This document shows positions 1 through 11,680 of a DNA stretch of 64,000 nucleotides, in pieces. The position numbers and the translations under genes were made by a program. A model generated the notes under the pieces. It was not told where the DNA came from and did not search any database. It saw only the letters and a list, made by a program, of their open reading frames with translations. Within the stretch, counting starts at the first letter, position 1; every line of letters starts with the position of its first letter. The DNA is from Pythium myriotylum (lineage: Eukaryota; Oomycota; Peronosporomycetes; Pythiales; Pythiaceae), in assembly GCA_023091665.1 (NCBI GenBank), contig JALJCQ010000014.1, forward strand, positions 558,001 through 622,000, written 5' to 3'.

Positions 1-603
1 CACCAACAATTCGATATTGGAGTCAGGGTTTGCTGGTCCATCGAGTTCGACCAAATCAATGTGCAAACTCTTCATATAGGAAATCGATTGTCGGGGCAGT
101 AATTTGCTCTCACTAGTTCAAATTTCTAACATCCTCATGATAGAGATAGGTGGTTGTCAGCTCGTCTTGTAGATCTCGATGCGTCTGTGAATATTCGTGG
201 AACGCCGTTTTTCCTCATCACACGAACTAGGAAGTTCGACGCTCAATGTGAAATTATTATCGCCGTCGCTACCCTTCAGCTTCTAGCACTAGGATTCTGG
301 TTTTGGTTGCCTCTGCTTTTTGAACTTCGATTTTGGGTTCGCCAAGATGCGGTCGTGTTTGATTGGTGCAAAATAACTGGACCTGGTGCAGAATCAATGG
401 ACTTCTTTGGCTTACTCACCAACTTCGCATTTCCTTCTTTTTGTTTCTTTCTAAGCCGTGCATAGACTTTAGCATCACCTACCGCAGTACCTCTGTTCCC
501 AAGACTATTGACACATGGGTACCGAAGTTCTTGTCACACCTTGCAGCTGCATTCTTGCTTTTCGAGGTTGACGACCCGAAATGTACCGTTCTTAAGTTGC
601 AAC
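1..603. other. No recognisable gene
   Basis: Short overlapping frames only, none with a domain I recognise and none with a convincing start. It lies downstream (in the minus sense) of a MULE transposase fragment and may hold further decayed element sequence. Confidence 0.5.
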
Positions 604-987
604 TCAAAGAGGTTGCCGTTTCCCGGAATGACTAATCGCCCCCTTGCAGATGGCGGAATCTTCTTGAGCTCCGATTACAAAGCCTGTAATAAGAATGTCA
701 AAGTTCCTAGTGACGACCGAAGCCACATACAACATCCCTTTAGCTTTCGTCTTCAGATGACACGCGTTGAGAGCAAGTACAGGGAGAGTATATTGGATGA
801 CCGTGTCGAAGGCTCTGTGAACAACACAGGCGCGGCTGAAGTGGTTCTGTTCGTCACGTTCGAACCTGGTCGCCGTACCGCTGTTGCACGCCTTTAGACG
901 ATCCAACCAGTCACTGATGCGCATATAGCTGTCCTTTCCGTGCAGCGTCGCAGCTTCAAGAACCGCTCTTCGGGCTCTCCATACCAT
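604..987 (-). pseudogene. MULE-type transposase fragment
   Basis: A 127-residue open frame matches the first part of a Mutator-like (MULE) transposase catalytic domain: a phenylalanine-rich lead-in, then the block LPVLALNACHLKTKAKG, then VIGAQED, which corresponds to the usual conserved segment before the E/W motif. In active MULE enzymes the first block carries the first catalytic Asp (typically LDACHLK); here it is Asn, so the fragment would be inactive even if expressed. There is no continuation into the second Asp or the Glu on either side and no credible start. Family assignment rests on pattern recognition of the MULE block; the Asp-to-Asn change is read directly. Confidence 0.6.
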
Positions 988-1919
988 GTGACCGGAGACG
1001 CAGTAGATGTCGCTTTTGCTCAGATGCAGATGCTCTGTTCTCGGTCAGCTCCATGTGTTTCTTTACGATCGGAAAGATGACAAACCATAGAGTGTTTGTC
1101 GATCAGCTTGGTGATGTACACCTCATTATCGTCCTTTTTCTTGTTCGCGAAGAGGAGGAACGGGCAGTCAACGTGTTCAGAGCAGAGAGCCTTCAGTCAC
1201 CGCTTGGAATTTATTGACTTCACGTTCCCACATCCAATTGAAGCGAAGTGTCTGTTAACGGCCACGCGGACGTCTGCGTCACACAAGACGGTATTGTACT
1301 GAGGATATTTTGCACCAGTGCACTACGTATTGTATCTTTTCAGGCTCGAAGTATCGTCTGGAGTGGTGTCGACAACGTGACCAGCCAACAGCAACGCGCG
1401 TGCGATATCTTTCAATGAGCGTGTCAAACTCATGTCTACTATGAAGTGGCCGAATAAAGATACCGGATCCAAACATGCACATTCCTTGACTAGTGGTAAC
1501 CCTTTCAAAGCGCGATTCATATACGGATGCATTTTCATCATTGCCAAATCAACCATGCCAACGTTCGACGCAACCCCGAGCAGATGTCGATTTTGAACTT
1601 GAGGTGCTGTGGATCAAGCTACTTTGTTGGCAGATCTCCTCGCATGCCCCCGGTGGGTAAGTAAACTGCAGCTCGCGAAGCATCGCCTTCGCAGCCTTAT
1701 ACCGCACGTCCACGATCTTCTGATTGTCTCTAGGGGTGGGGTGTTTCAAGTAAGCGATCGCCGATTGGCTATCTGTGGCACCAAGGGGGGGGGGGGGAGT
1801 GCTTCACAGCGAGGAGCTGTTATACGAGTAAGTGGGCGAGCTCGCCATCTTCACTCGAGTCATCCGTCGACATGTTCTCGGGGGTTGTTCTTGACTTCGC
1901 CACAATCGTCTCTTTCTTA
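988..1919. other. No recognisable gene; decayed sequence
   Basis: Only short open frames of 66-107 codons occur on both strands, with no domain I can name. A run of 13 G lies inside. The stretch separates a MULE fragment from a gag pseudogene and is probably old element debris. Confidence 0.4.
1785..1797. repeat. Poly-G tract, 13 nt
   Basis: Uninterrupted run of 13 G read directly. It is one of four long G/C homopolymers in the first 24 kb (with 4691-4725, 5451-5459 and 23255-23274). Confidence 0.95.
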
Positions 1920-3602
1920 CTCGCTCACGTGACTGGACACCCGAAGAGGAAGACTACTCTGTCGGAAATGGACTTCCAGTCGGACTTCTCGTTCACCCAA
2001 CCCGCGCCCGAGGCCACCAGTATCTCGTCAAGTGACGGTGCGAGTTTGATCTTGAGCATGAAGATGGGATGTATATGCGCGTGTGTGCCGTCAATCGCGC
2101 GAGCAAAATGGGACGCCGTGTGGCGAGTGGTTGAGGAAAGTTAAACCCCGAGGGGTACCTTAACAGCGGAGAGTTGCGTCGCTGGCCGTACTTAGGGCAA
2201 TCCGGGTCTTGCGCCAAGTGCCCATGGTCATGGCACCCATTGCACTTCGTCTTTTCTGTGACCCATTCTGGCTTGAGGTACTCGCCTGGTGATGGCCTCT
2301 CCTCCTTGAATCGCACAGCCTTCTTGGCTGGCTTGCGCTTGCGTCCCGTGACCACTGCGGCCACCACCCCTTTTGCCACTGGCTTGCCGCTCTTGCCTTT
2401 CGCCTTCTTGGTCGTCGGTGGCTTCGCCTGGCTCACGTTGGGCTTCACGGCGACTCCGTTTGATCGGTTGAGGAGCGACACAAACTCCACCATCTCGCGC
2501 AGCGCCGTGCGTACAGGTACTTTGCGCCGCTGCGCTTGCGCCCATTCCACCTTCAGTTGTCCGGCTTGAGCTGGGCAAGCCAAGCGCACGAAGGCCGCCA
2601 GCGCAGCGGCCGCGTTCGTCTCTTTCTCGACGCCCCCTAGGAGCGCGTTCGCCATGCTCTCCAGGCGCTGGGCGTACGCCTCGTATGTCTTGCTGGGTCT
2701 GCGCACGGCCTGCTGGATTAGGTCGCGGATCGCGTCTTCCCCGATCTTCTTCGCATACTTCTCCTGGAGCTGTGCGCACGCGGACTTCACTGTCAGGTCC
2801 CTGGTCTTTGCCCAGAGTCGGTAGAACCATACCGCTGGTTCCTCTGCGAGGAAGTTCTGCGTGATGCTTAGTTTGGCTTGTTCGGTCCAGCGGTGCCCCA
2901 CCCTCATCTGCGCCCCGATCAGCTGACTGTCCAGCTCGATGCACCAGAGACCTACCCCACTGTCGAAGTCGCCCGGCTTCACCTTGCCGGTGAACTGTCG
3001 CAGCATGAGACTCTTCGGGTTCGGTTTTCCTCCGAGCGGTAGAAGGGACAGGATCTGGAGGCGGTGGCCCATCTCACTGGACTCGTCTGGCTCGCCATCT
3101 GGTTCGCCGCTCGCGAGTCCCTCATCGTCACTGTCACCGCCGTCGTCGTCTCCTCCGTCGGGACCTCCTTCCGCTCCTCCGCCTCCCGTCCTGCCAGCGT
3201 CGCTATCTTCCCCGTCGCCCGTGCCCTCATTCGCGTCGCTGGGGTCGTCATCAGGTGGCGCGGGGTCGTCGCGCCGCCCACGTGGCCCGAAGAGTGGTCG
3301 AGTAGGAGCCGACTTGGTCTTCGTGGCGTTTCTGGAGACTCTGGCCGCGGCGCGCCTTCTTCCTACTGCCCTGCGAGCTGGCGCGGCCGTCTCAGTCGTC
3401 GGTGGCGCCGCGGTCGCTCGCGTGGTGGTTCGTTTTGGTCGCACTTGTGGAGGCTGAGCCACGACTGGATGCGGCGTGCGGTGATGCTGGGGCTACTAGT
3501 GTTGCGTTGTGGGGTCATGGGCGCTGGTCCGATTGCCGGCGTTACCGTGGTCTTCGACCTGAGCGACTGCCGTGGCGAGCTGCGTCGGGTGGTCATGCTC
3601 AT
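1920..3602 (-). pseudogene. LTR-retroelement Gag with decayed protease start
   Basis: The main open frame (3462-1993, 489 codons) has a proline/acidic low-complexity N-terminus, a Retrotrans_gag-like helical core (from about LRQFTGKVKPGDFDSG onward) and a C-terminal zinc knuckle CNGCHDHGHLAQDPDC, that is C-x2-C-x4-H-x6-C, longer than the usual C-x2-C-x4-H-x4-C. That frame has no ATG near its start; the likely start is ATG at 3602 in another frame, joined by a frameshift near 3470-3500. Downstream of the knuckle the reading switches frame again and gives ILVASGAGWVN near 2030-1990, which resembles the aspartic-protease block (I/L)LVDSGA with the catalytic Asp replaced by Ala. No reverse transcriptase or integrase follows. 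Gag assignment is firm, the protease reading is tentative. Probably a Ty3-like gag-only remnant. Confidence 0.65.
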
Positions 3603-4689
3603 TGTTCTCGAGGTTGCGTGTGGCTGTTAACCTGTCGGTACACTGCTTGATCGCTCGGGGTCAATTTCAGTTCTGTTCCATTCCATATATATCGGTCTAG
3701 CCCTTTTGCTCATTGCTCTGATCGGTCTTTTTCGTGACAGTCAGTCGAGGTGCTCCTCGTACGCACGAAGTGCGCGAGGTACCTGGCGCATCACGGCGGA
3801 TCGGCCCAGAGAGCTCATTCTCCGGGACGAACGGAGAACCCCTGGCTGGCTCCTCTGCTGGGAGCGGCCGATTTGACCACGGTCTGGGCGCTAGTCCAAC
3901 AATCCCTACAGCGGCTTCCTGACATGCCACTTTCCTGTTTGATGAATGTGACGAGAGAGACTTCGTCAAACGGCACGTGGATTCAGTGAGCGACGACACT
4001 GAGGTCGACGAATCATTTGTATTGAGCACACTACGGAAAACGAACGAGAAGATGATCTTATCCTTGCCACTCTTGAAGGACACATCCCAGACGCCAATGC
4101 TGCGTACCAAGTGGGCAAGCTCGATCGTCCTCGACGACACACATACTCACTCGCAGATACTTGCGAACACCAAAATTCTTCATTTTTCCCGCTGGAGCTC
4201 AAGTGACCAACACTCTTCGGACCAAGACCGGCCCCTCGCCGCCATCTGCGCCCGCGTGTCCCAAAAGAGTCGCCCACACTTTCTTCAAGTGTGGGCGGAC
4301 ACGTGGCAGCATGGCGGCGGGCCCAACATGAGAAGAAGAAGGCACGAGCACCAAGCAAACTACGCGCGACCGGTTCTCCGATGGCGCCACCGCCGTAAGG
4401 CTCAACGCTGTCCCGAAGCGCACCAGACGCATCTCCACCGTCGTGGTTGTGCGACCGCCGCCAGGCTCACGGCCTCCAGCTCGCTGAAGACCGACCACCC
4501 GCGTGCTCCCAAGTGCGCGTAGGCCGAAAGGCCACTCGTTGCTGCTGAAACCCTCGCGTGAGCGCAAGCTTTGACCAGCTTCTGTAGAAAGACCTCTACC
4601 TACGCCAGCAAACGTTCGACGACCGCAAGGCCACCGCACCTCCCCCAGCCCTCGCGTGAGCGAATGCCGTGTCAGGCTGCTTGAGATCG

Positions 4690-4725
<36 letters not shown>

Positions 4726-5200
4726 ACGCACGCCTCCGAGCGTGTGCTGTCCGACAGGTTGACCCTCGCTTCCACAACATTCGCGTGGGCGCATGCCGCG
4801 TTTGTTGTACCAGCGAGAACTCCACCATCGCCGTGCCGACAGAGTCTCGTGACCTTGTCGACCTCCGATGGAAACGGCCTTACGGCCATCCTTGCCGCCC
4901 CCAGCGGCGACCTCCCCTAGTACTCTCGTGTCGTCAGCGTCTGGTGATGTCGACGGCATCCAGTACGAAGGCCTCAAGGCCACCCCCTCCCCCCTCCCCC
5001 CCTCGTGAGGGCCCGAAATCCAGACACTTACTTTTTGGGCTCCCAAGATCCAGTCCGAGGTTCCAAGGTGCGATTTCGAGTTCCAGTCGCCGTGTTGTTC
5101 AACGCTCAAGCAGCCAGCCAAGTAAGACGTCCGAAGGAGTTAAGCAGTCCCAGTACAGACCGGAGCTCAAGTCGTAAGAATGGGGTGACGGGTTCAGGCT
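3603..5200. other. Gene-free stretch with degenerate repeats
   Basis: No supported coding region. Between about 4545 and 5015 the phrase ccctcgcgtgagcg or a close variant recurs (near 4550, 4645 and 4780, with a worn copy near 5005), so this part looks like a worn tandem repeat of roughly 100-130 nt interrupted by a long poly-C run. The long frames here are products of low-complexity GC-rich sequence. A small perfect hairpin (gcccacacttt...aagtgtgggc) lies near 4272-4297. Confidence 0.4.
4691..4725. repeat. Poly-C tract, 35 nt
   Basis: Thirty-five consecutive C, the longest homopolymer in the window, inside the degenerate repeat. Runs of this length are prone to length error in assembly. Confidence 0.95.
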
Positions 5201-5236
5201 ATTAGGACACATTTATTGCGACCAATAGACCTCACA
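5201..5236 (+). repeat. Copy of a retroelement 3'-end sequence
   Basis: The sequence from tattaggacacatttattg through caatagacctcac matches 58173-58207, just after an RNase H fragment, and more briefly 13670-13685 before a (TCA)n run. The match is about 36 nt with a few differences. I read it as the 3' end of one non-LTR retroelement family; that is an inference. Confidence 0.5.
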
Positions 5237-5267
5237 TGGCACACTTGCGGACACTTCATACTGTGGT

Positions 5268-8200
5268 ATGACCGGCGTTTTGTGCTACTTCCTCACCATC
5301 ATCCAGCGTAACCAGGTGGACAGACTGTTCACTAAGATCCACCGCACGAGGCTATCGGTGACGAAAGCTCAGGTCCAACAGTTGACGACGAGGAAGGGCG
5401 TTGTGTTCGTCAATACCTGGACGACTTCAAGCCGTATTTCCATTCAGTACGGGGGGGGGTCACGATTGTACCGGTCGAACGTCAGACAAGATGTAATGGT
5501 AATGATCGGTAGCTCTGCGCTAGAGACACCATGGCCAACTTTCTTGGTGACTCTGAGCGCGACCGACACGATTTAGCCCGACTTCTATGTGGTTTGTGAT
5601 CCAAGATTGACATTTCAAGAAGCATCTTGCCTCACCCCAGCGCAAAAACGCAGATATCTTAACAATCACCCTGACCTTGCTGCACGACATTTCCACCGGC
5701 GGTTTCACGCTTTCTTTCGTTATATTCTGTGTGGAGAATCCAAACCGATCCAAACCGCTCGGGGAAATCATGGAATTCATTTGGAGAATCGAGTTTCAAC
5801 AACGTGGCTCACCTCGTGTCCGCGCACTGCTTTGGGTCAAGGGCGCCCCAGACATTCTGCAGTTATCGAAGACCGAAGAGGGACGGAACAACTTCGATCG
5901 TTTGCTGATCGCTTCGACCACCTCCACCCAGTGCTTTGTGCGAGCCGAAACGTGACCTGGGAGAGATGATTCGCCGTGCCCAACAGCACGTACGTTCTTC
6001 GCGCTCTTCATGCCAACGAGATGGACGTTGTCAATTCGGCTTCCCAAAGCGATTGAGAGAGGCCACTGAGGTGTCTCGAACGGAAACACACCGATGTGTG
6101 AAGGTTACATTTGAGCATGCACGAGACAACGACGTAACAAACAATTACAACCCGCAAATGCTTGTGACGTGGCGCGCGAACATGGATATTAAGGTGATCA
6201 GGAACGCGTACGGAGCTGCGGAGTACCGCAGCCTGTATAAGCAAGGCCGAACCAGACACTATTCGTTTCAGGAAAACCATCCAAGCAGCGCTCATGAAGC
6301 TGCTGCTCGACGCGTCCGGCGTACAGCCACTGCACTTCTCGCATTTCGGGAGATAAGCTCTCAGGAGGCTGTTTACGTCTTACCACATGAACTGCAGTAG
6401 TATGGCAAGTCCCGCAATGTGCTCTGTGTGAAAGTGACGAGACCAGACTGTAGATATTATCGTTTACCACTCGACAAAGACGATCGCGTCGTGTCCGCCG
6501 ATCGTGCTACAGCGGAAACTCGTATCGAACCGTTGGAGAGCGCATACATGCAACGACCAGCAGTTTGATACGCTCCCATATCCCGAGTGTTGTGAATGTT
6601 TTGACATCTCCGAGCCGACAAATAATGATCAGCAGCGACTGGAACGATGGCAGTGTCTAGATGGTCAAACTTACGTCAAGAGCCGCCAGAAGAAACAAGT
6701 GGTGTGTTTAAGTTTTGAGCGGACGAACAAGATCCTAATTTCCGTTACGCCCAGTTGCTGCTCCACAAACCCTGGCGATCGCTTGGCGAAATCCCCACGG
6801 ATGATGATCAGGTTGTCGCGATGTACAGTGCGTGGAAAGAGACCAATGCGCCGACTTGAATCCACAACGTGCAAGAGATGGTCGAGCAACAGTCCAATCT
6901 GGACAGAAACAACACAACTTCCGGAATCACGCTTCCTCAACCAAGCTGGGCCTCTCAGAATATTATGATACAGTTTATCTCGCGTCACCCCTTGTCCAGC
7001 CAACAGAGGTTCCACGTGAGCCATCCTTTTCGAGCGTTCGAAGCTACTCAAATGAGGAAATCGATCGTGCGAACCACTTTTTGCACGACACTGTTCAGCC
7101 ATATTTGGATGAGAAACACTGTTCAACAACGACAACTCAGGACCAAAAGCCGTTCCTATATCCCACGAATGATCAACGCGCACGAATGTCAGACGACCAA
7201 TGGAGGCCATTTGCACTGTGGATGCTCCAAACAAGAAAACGAGCTGCCGCGAGAACCACAGGCTCGCTGCACACCACTGCGAATGATAGTGACCGGCAAA
7301 GGTGGAACCGGCAAGACGTGGTTGATTCGGCAAATTTTGGGAGTTATTCAAGTCGTATTCAGCCCCGGTGAAGTACGGAGGCGAACGCTCCTCATGGCCT
7401 ATCAAGGATCGGCTGCCTGTCTTATTGGTGTTCAGACACTTTCGTCTGCATTAGCCTTGCCATCGCATCCTGGCGCTACTTTTCGAAAAGACTACGTGCG
7501 ATTGGCGACACCAGCCGGTAGCTTGACGTTACGCCGGCTCCAGAACGAGTTTGATCAAGTCGACATAATCGTGATTGACGAGTTTGGCGTTGTTTCGTGT
7601 GGGATGCTTTTTTGGATCGACCGACGATTAAGAGAGAGATTTCACAGCCACCAACATGAGTCGTTCGGTGGTAGGGACATTTTGTTCACCGGCGACCCTG
7701 GTCAGCTTGGTCCCGTGAAGCCAAGTCCACTATCGACACCAAGAGAAGATTTGCACATTACAGCGGAGGCCGAAGGAAGACAGCTGTGGCAAGATATCCC
7801 AGTCTATTTTGTCCTGCGGCAATAAAACCGACCCAAATTGGTACGAGACGATCCGTCGCGTTCGTGCAGGAAGCTGCACTGCTGCTGATTTGAACATCAT
7901 CAATAGTCGGGTCAACGATCCCTCGTTCAGGCGCACACCTCGAACTATCCGTCTCGCCTATCGAAATGCTGACGTCGACGCTTCAAACGACCTCGAAGTT
8001 CAGCAACTTGGACAACCAATGTGCGTCATACATGCGTACCACGCAGTCCGTATAAGAGATCCCTCGCTAGCCGCATCACTAGGTGAACCTGACTCATTCC
8101 GAGTCCTCCTCACATAGGCTGAAGAACTCTCCCCACCGGCAGTGAAGTACCTGCCACGGATTTTGCATCTATCCGTTGGATCGCCATCGTATTGACATTC

Positions 8201-8360
8201 AACGTCGAACAACGTGCCGGACTTTGTAATGGCTCCCGAGGCGAGAAATACAACATCATGACGACGGTACCGAACCGCACCATCCAATTTTGCTCGCAAT
8301 GATGTTCGACTTCGTAGGGCCCTCCTTCTTCCCCAATGCGAGCAACATCGTTCCTATTAA
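5268..8360 (+). pseudogene. Helitron Rep/PIF1-like helicase, broken
   Basis: A single Helitron protein can be followed through successive frames. WPTFLVTLSATDTI (about 5550-5575) and NNHPDLAARHFHRRFHAFF (5663-5720) are from the Helitron_like_N domain. The HUH nuclease block follows at 5795-5830, but reads RGSPRVRALLW where active enzymes have two His (PHxH). CQFGFPK and NNYNPQMLVTWRANMDIKVI (6020-6200) continue the family pattern, then YAQLLLHKPWRSLGE near 6750-6800. The helicase begins with Walker A GKGGTGKT at 7295-7318, Walker B IVIDEFGVV near 7570, and continues in another frame after 7825 to the NGS..GLCNG motif near 8232. The motif V/VI C-terminus is missing. Frameshifts and stops are spread over the whole length, so this is a relic. 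Family assignment is firm. Confidence 0.8.
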
Positions 8361-8535
8361 AACCCGAACAGTTACATTGAATTCTAGCTCGACAATACCG
8401 TTTCACAAGAACAGCTCTCTCAAATCGTTTAGGATTCGCAACGACCATCCACAGGATACAAAGGAAAACATGCGAATCAGTTGTTCTCAACCCGCAGCAA
8501 CTGAAAGGGAGCGCGCTTTGCTCTTACCGTATCTT

Positions 8536-9975
8536 TCACTTTCTTGTAGAGGCTGCCTCAGCACTGGCTGGCTCTTTCACCAACTGGACAGAGTTTGAGC
8601 CCGTCTCTGCTGACTCTGTCGCAACCATAGCCACGGCAGCCTTGATTTGGTCTGGCTCTTCCAATGCAACGTCATCATTGGCAGTCAATTCTTCCATGAC
8701 TGTATCCCCATCCGCCCCCACAACTCCAACCTCAGTCGCGGGAGGAGGCGGTGAGTTGGGAGGAACTGGACTTTCCACTTCAGAGCAATCCGACTCTGAG
8801 TCCAGTTGGATGGGGCGCACAACCTTGCGCTTCTGCTGATTGGGGCGTTTTCCTTTGGTTGCCCTAGCCGCAGCCGCTGAGATACCACCCCTTGAGCAGC
8901 TTCACGGTGGAACTCATCAAGGTCACTACGTTGAGAGCGATTGTCATCCGACTCACCGTTATCCGAGTCGAGACAGTCGGACTCATCAGTGCTTTTTCCC
9001 ACTGGACTGTCCACATAAGCTGATCGTTCAGGATACTCTGGTCGTGGCCGCCCAGCTGGCTTTCTAGCCAGTCTTTTGACCTTGACCGCATCAACCACAA
9101 CTTCCTTACGAGCAGACGGAACTGGGCCCTTGTTCGGTCTCTTGTGCTCTGAAGTGGTTTTGGGTTGGCTGAAAATGTTGCGGCGGTAGATACCGCGACC
9201 AACATCTTCTAGCCTCTTCGGGCAACCAGCCTTGCAGCGGTTCTCTCCGAGTACATTGTACTTTCCCGCACAGCAAAAGCACTCATCACTGTCGGGTGCA
9301 GCAGCGGCTTTCCGCTTCTGACCGGTCAAAAGGTGGCTCTTGACACCGTTTGCCACCTTTTTGATCTTCTTGCTGGCCTGAACAGGGTTTGCCGCAACCC
9401 TATCCGTTGCCAGGATGTGCGCCTTGGATTTGTTCCCAATATGATTGCGCAGCCTTTCCACAGTCTTCTCAACCGTGAACTTTTCGGCGGCAACCACGAC
9501 AGTGGATCTCCAGTACTCGCTCAGGAGCAAAGACAGGACCCTGAGCAGCATCGTCTGAGATGGGATCAGACGCAGCCGCTCTGTGGGTTGACGACTTAGA
9601 GTTCGGGCCCCAAGACGGTTGATCCGGTTCCTCACGGAGTTCAGCCTCAAACTCTTGGAGCAAATCCACCATGCCGCGTCCTGCGCTCTGGCCGTAATAG
9701 CTCTCGAGCTGTGTCCATAGAATGGGCAGTTTCTCTACCTTCACTGACACTGACAGTTGACTTCGGTAGGTTTCGGGCAGCGTTTGGTTCAGCATGTCCC
9801 GAAGGTACCACTCTTGCTCCTTCGTCATCAACTTGAGCAGCTCTACCTTGTTCTTGTCTTCCTCAGTGGCATTCTCAACCACTTTTGGAAAAGTGGGGTC
9901 CTTGACTACCAGCTCCCCGTACACCATTTCCCGTTCAATTTCGTCAAATTGACGTTCAAAACAATTTTCTGACAA
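8536..9975 (-). pseudogene. Retroelement gag-like protein, frameshifted
   Basis: Three overlapping frames on the minus strand appear to form one protein: an N-terminal part from ATG at 9975 (MSENCFERQFDEIERE...), a basic middle part with a Cys-rich block CFCCAGKYNVLGENRCKAGC near 9280-9210, and an acidic proline-rich tail down to about 8536. Breaks lie near 9500-9600 and 8690-8810. The N-terminal helical region with an LWTQLESYYGQ block resembles the gag-polypeptide of copia-type elements, and the Cys block would be the nucleic-acid-binding finger. No protease, integrase or reverse transcriptase follows. I am confident it is one broken reading unit, less so that it is copia gag. Confidence 0.5.
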
Positions 9976-10268
9976 TCAAAACAGTTGAACCTTTCTAACC
10001 CGATGGAGCCACGTGATCGAATTAGACAAGGTATGATGGCATGTTGAAGGAGGAAAATAGCGCGCGAATACCAATCTGGAGCGCGGCAGAAATCGAATTC
10101 ATGGCGAGCGAGCGATCGTTCGAGAACGTTAACCCCTTTTGCGGGATCGCAGGAGAACATGTTCGAATCGGGTTTCTGGCGTCTGTCTTGCTTTCAGCCA
10201 TTGTTTCAGGCGCTCATTGTGCAATTTGCTACGACCATGGCACGCCTAACCATGTCACGCCGACGCTA

Positions 10269-11200
10269 TTGACACCACACGCCTGAAACGATTCAGCGAG
10301 TCCTCGACGCTGTTAGTGCTGGACAAAGGTGGGAGACGACGTCCCATGCACCACGGGAGCCACGCGGGTGGCAAAAGCTCAGGAAACGGGAGTCTGGGTT
10401 GTTCAAAGACGCTCGAAAGGCGGGGCGATCAATGTCAAGATCCACCCCGAGCACGTTAACCATCTGACCTCAAAGCTGGAAGATATCTGTTTGCTCACGT
10501 TGCAGGACATGGTGGACGAATTGAGGGTGAAGTTCAATGTGGTCGAAGTGCCGGAGACTGTACGGAGAGCCCCAGAGGGTGTGAATATCACGATCAAGAA
10601 GACTCATGCGGAGCCGTCTGAGATGAATACCGAGCGAGTCGAACTTTTGCGGTGCTTGTATGTGCAGAAAATGATGCTTGCACAGGCTAAGCGGAAGCGT
10701 ATCATCTACTTCGACGAGACCAACTTCAACATCTTTTGTTCCCGACACTTTCGATGGAGCAAGAAGGGCAAGCGTTCGTCGCCCGGAAACCCGCGGATAG
10801 AACTTGCAAGTCATGTATCTCTGCGTTTGGTGTAGAACACGCCGAGTACCGTTGGGGTTCGAACGACATTGACGTCATTGACGCGTTCGTTCCCACACTG
10901 CTGGACAAGTTGATGCTTCAGGGCGTTTCTCTCTTCGATTTTGTCGTTGTATGTGACAACGCTTTGATCCACAACGGCGTCAAACACGTCCTTCAGTCGC
11001 ACGAATATGTGGGGGTGGGGTTTATTCCGCTGCCACATACTCGCTGATGTTGAATCCGATCGAGAACGTCTTCTCCGCGTTCAAGTCCGAAGTAAAAGCG
11101 TACCTAACCACCAACCGCGACAATATTCTCAACGTACCATCCGATGTGAGCAAGGAAACTCATCGCCACAACTACCTCCTACGCGCTGGCTAGCGGGCTA
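10269..11200 (+). pseudogene. Tc1/mariner-like transposase, frameshifted
   Basis: The reading GGAINVKIHPEHVNHLTSKLE followed by TLQDMVDEL is the helix-turn-helix linker region of a Tc1-like transposase. The DDE catalytic domain is in later frames: IIYFDETNFN (first Asp, near 10715), VVCDNALIHNG (second Asp, near 10955) and LNPIENVFSAFK (Glu, near 11055). The reading changes frame near 10760-10800 and again near 11045, where a stop interrupts the segment before LNPIE. The N-terminal DNA-binding region is only partly recognisable between 10269 and 10400. I see no inverted termini. A dead copy of a DDE_3 family element. Confidence 0.75.
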
Positions 11201-11680
11201 TGTCGCTGAAGGTCACACTAGATCTCTGCGCCAGCGAGGCTGCGCACACGTTGTGTTTCCATGCTGATGCTCTCGATCTCCGCGATATTCGCGTCGGAGC
11301 ATAGCCAAATATAATTTTCCACGGTAAAATGTTTCTCATAGGTATTTGGTATTAGAGTCCTTACTGTTTTACGGGAAATGGTGTAAGAAAAGGCAGGCTT
11401 CTGGATTTTGTTCTTCAAGGCTGCTGTGCTGACCCTTTCAAGGTGAGAAAGGACGGACCCCTTCATGAAGCGAACTGACCCTTCTCGCCACTGAAGGCAA
11501 GGCCGGCGAGCTCTGCCATCTTGCTCGACTCTTTGACCATACTTGAAATGTTGGAATGAACACAGCAAGACTCTATTGAATAAAAGTTTCCTTTTTTATC
11601 GCTCCCTTATTCCTAGTTGCTACCTCTAGACGTGCTCAGTCTGAAGCAAAAAGGAAAGTGATCTCCACTTTCCTTGCTTC
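11201..11680. other. No recognisable gene
   Basis: A 116-codon minus frame (11568-11218) covers most of it but has no domain I recognise and no clear role; it may be remnant sequence. Confidence 0.4.

Noticed and set aside
5000..5090. A further 20-bp array like that at 20.4 kb (phrases such as tccgaggttcca)
   Set aside because: Spacing is irregular (13, 20, 30 nt) and only a few units; not distinguishable from chance.
4199..5177. Long frames with poly-Pro or poly-Gly around 4690
   Set aside because: They are translations of the 35-nt poly-C run and GC-rich repeat; no domain, no conserved frame.
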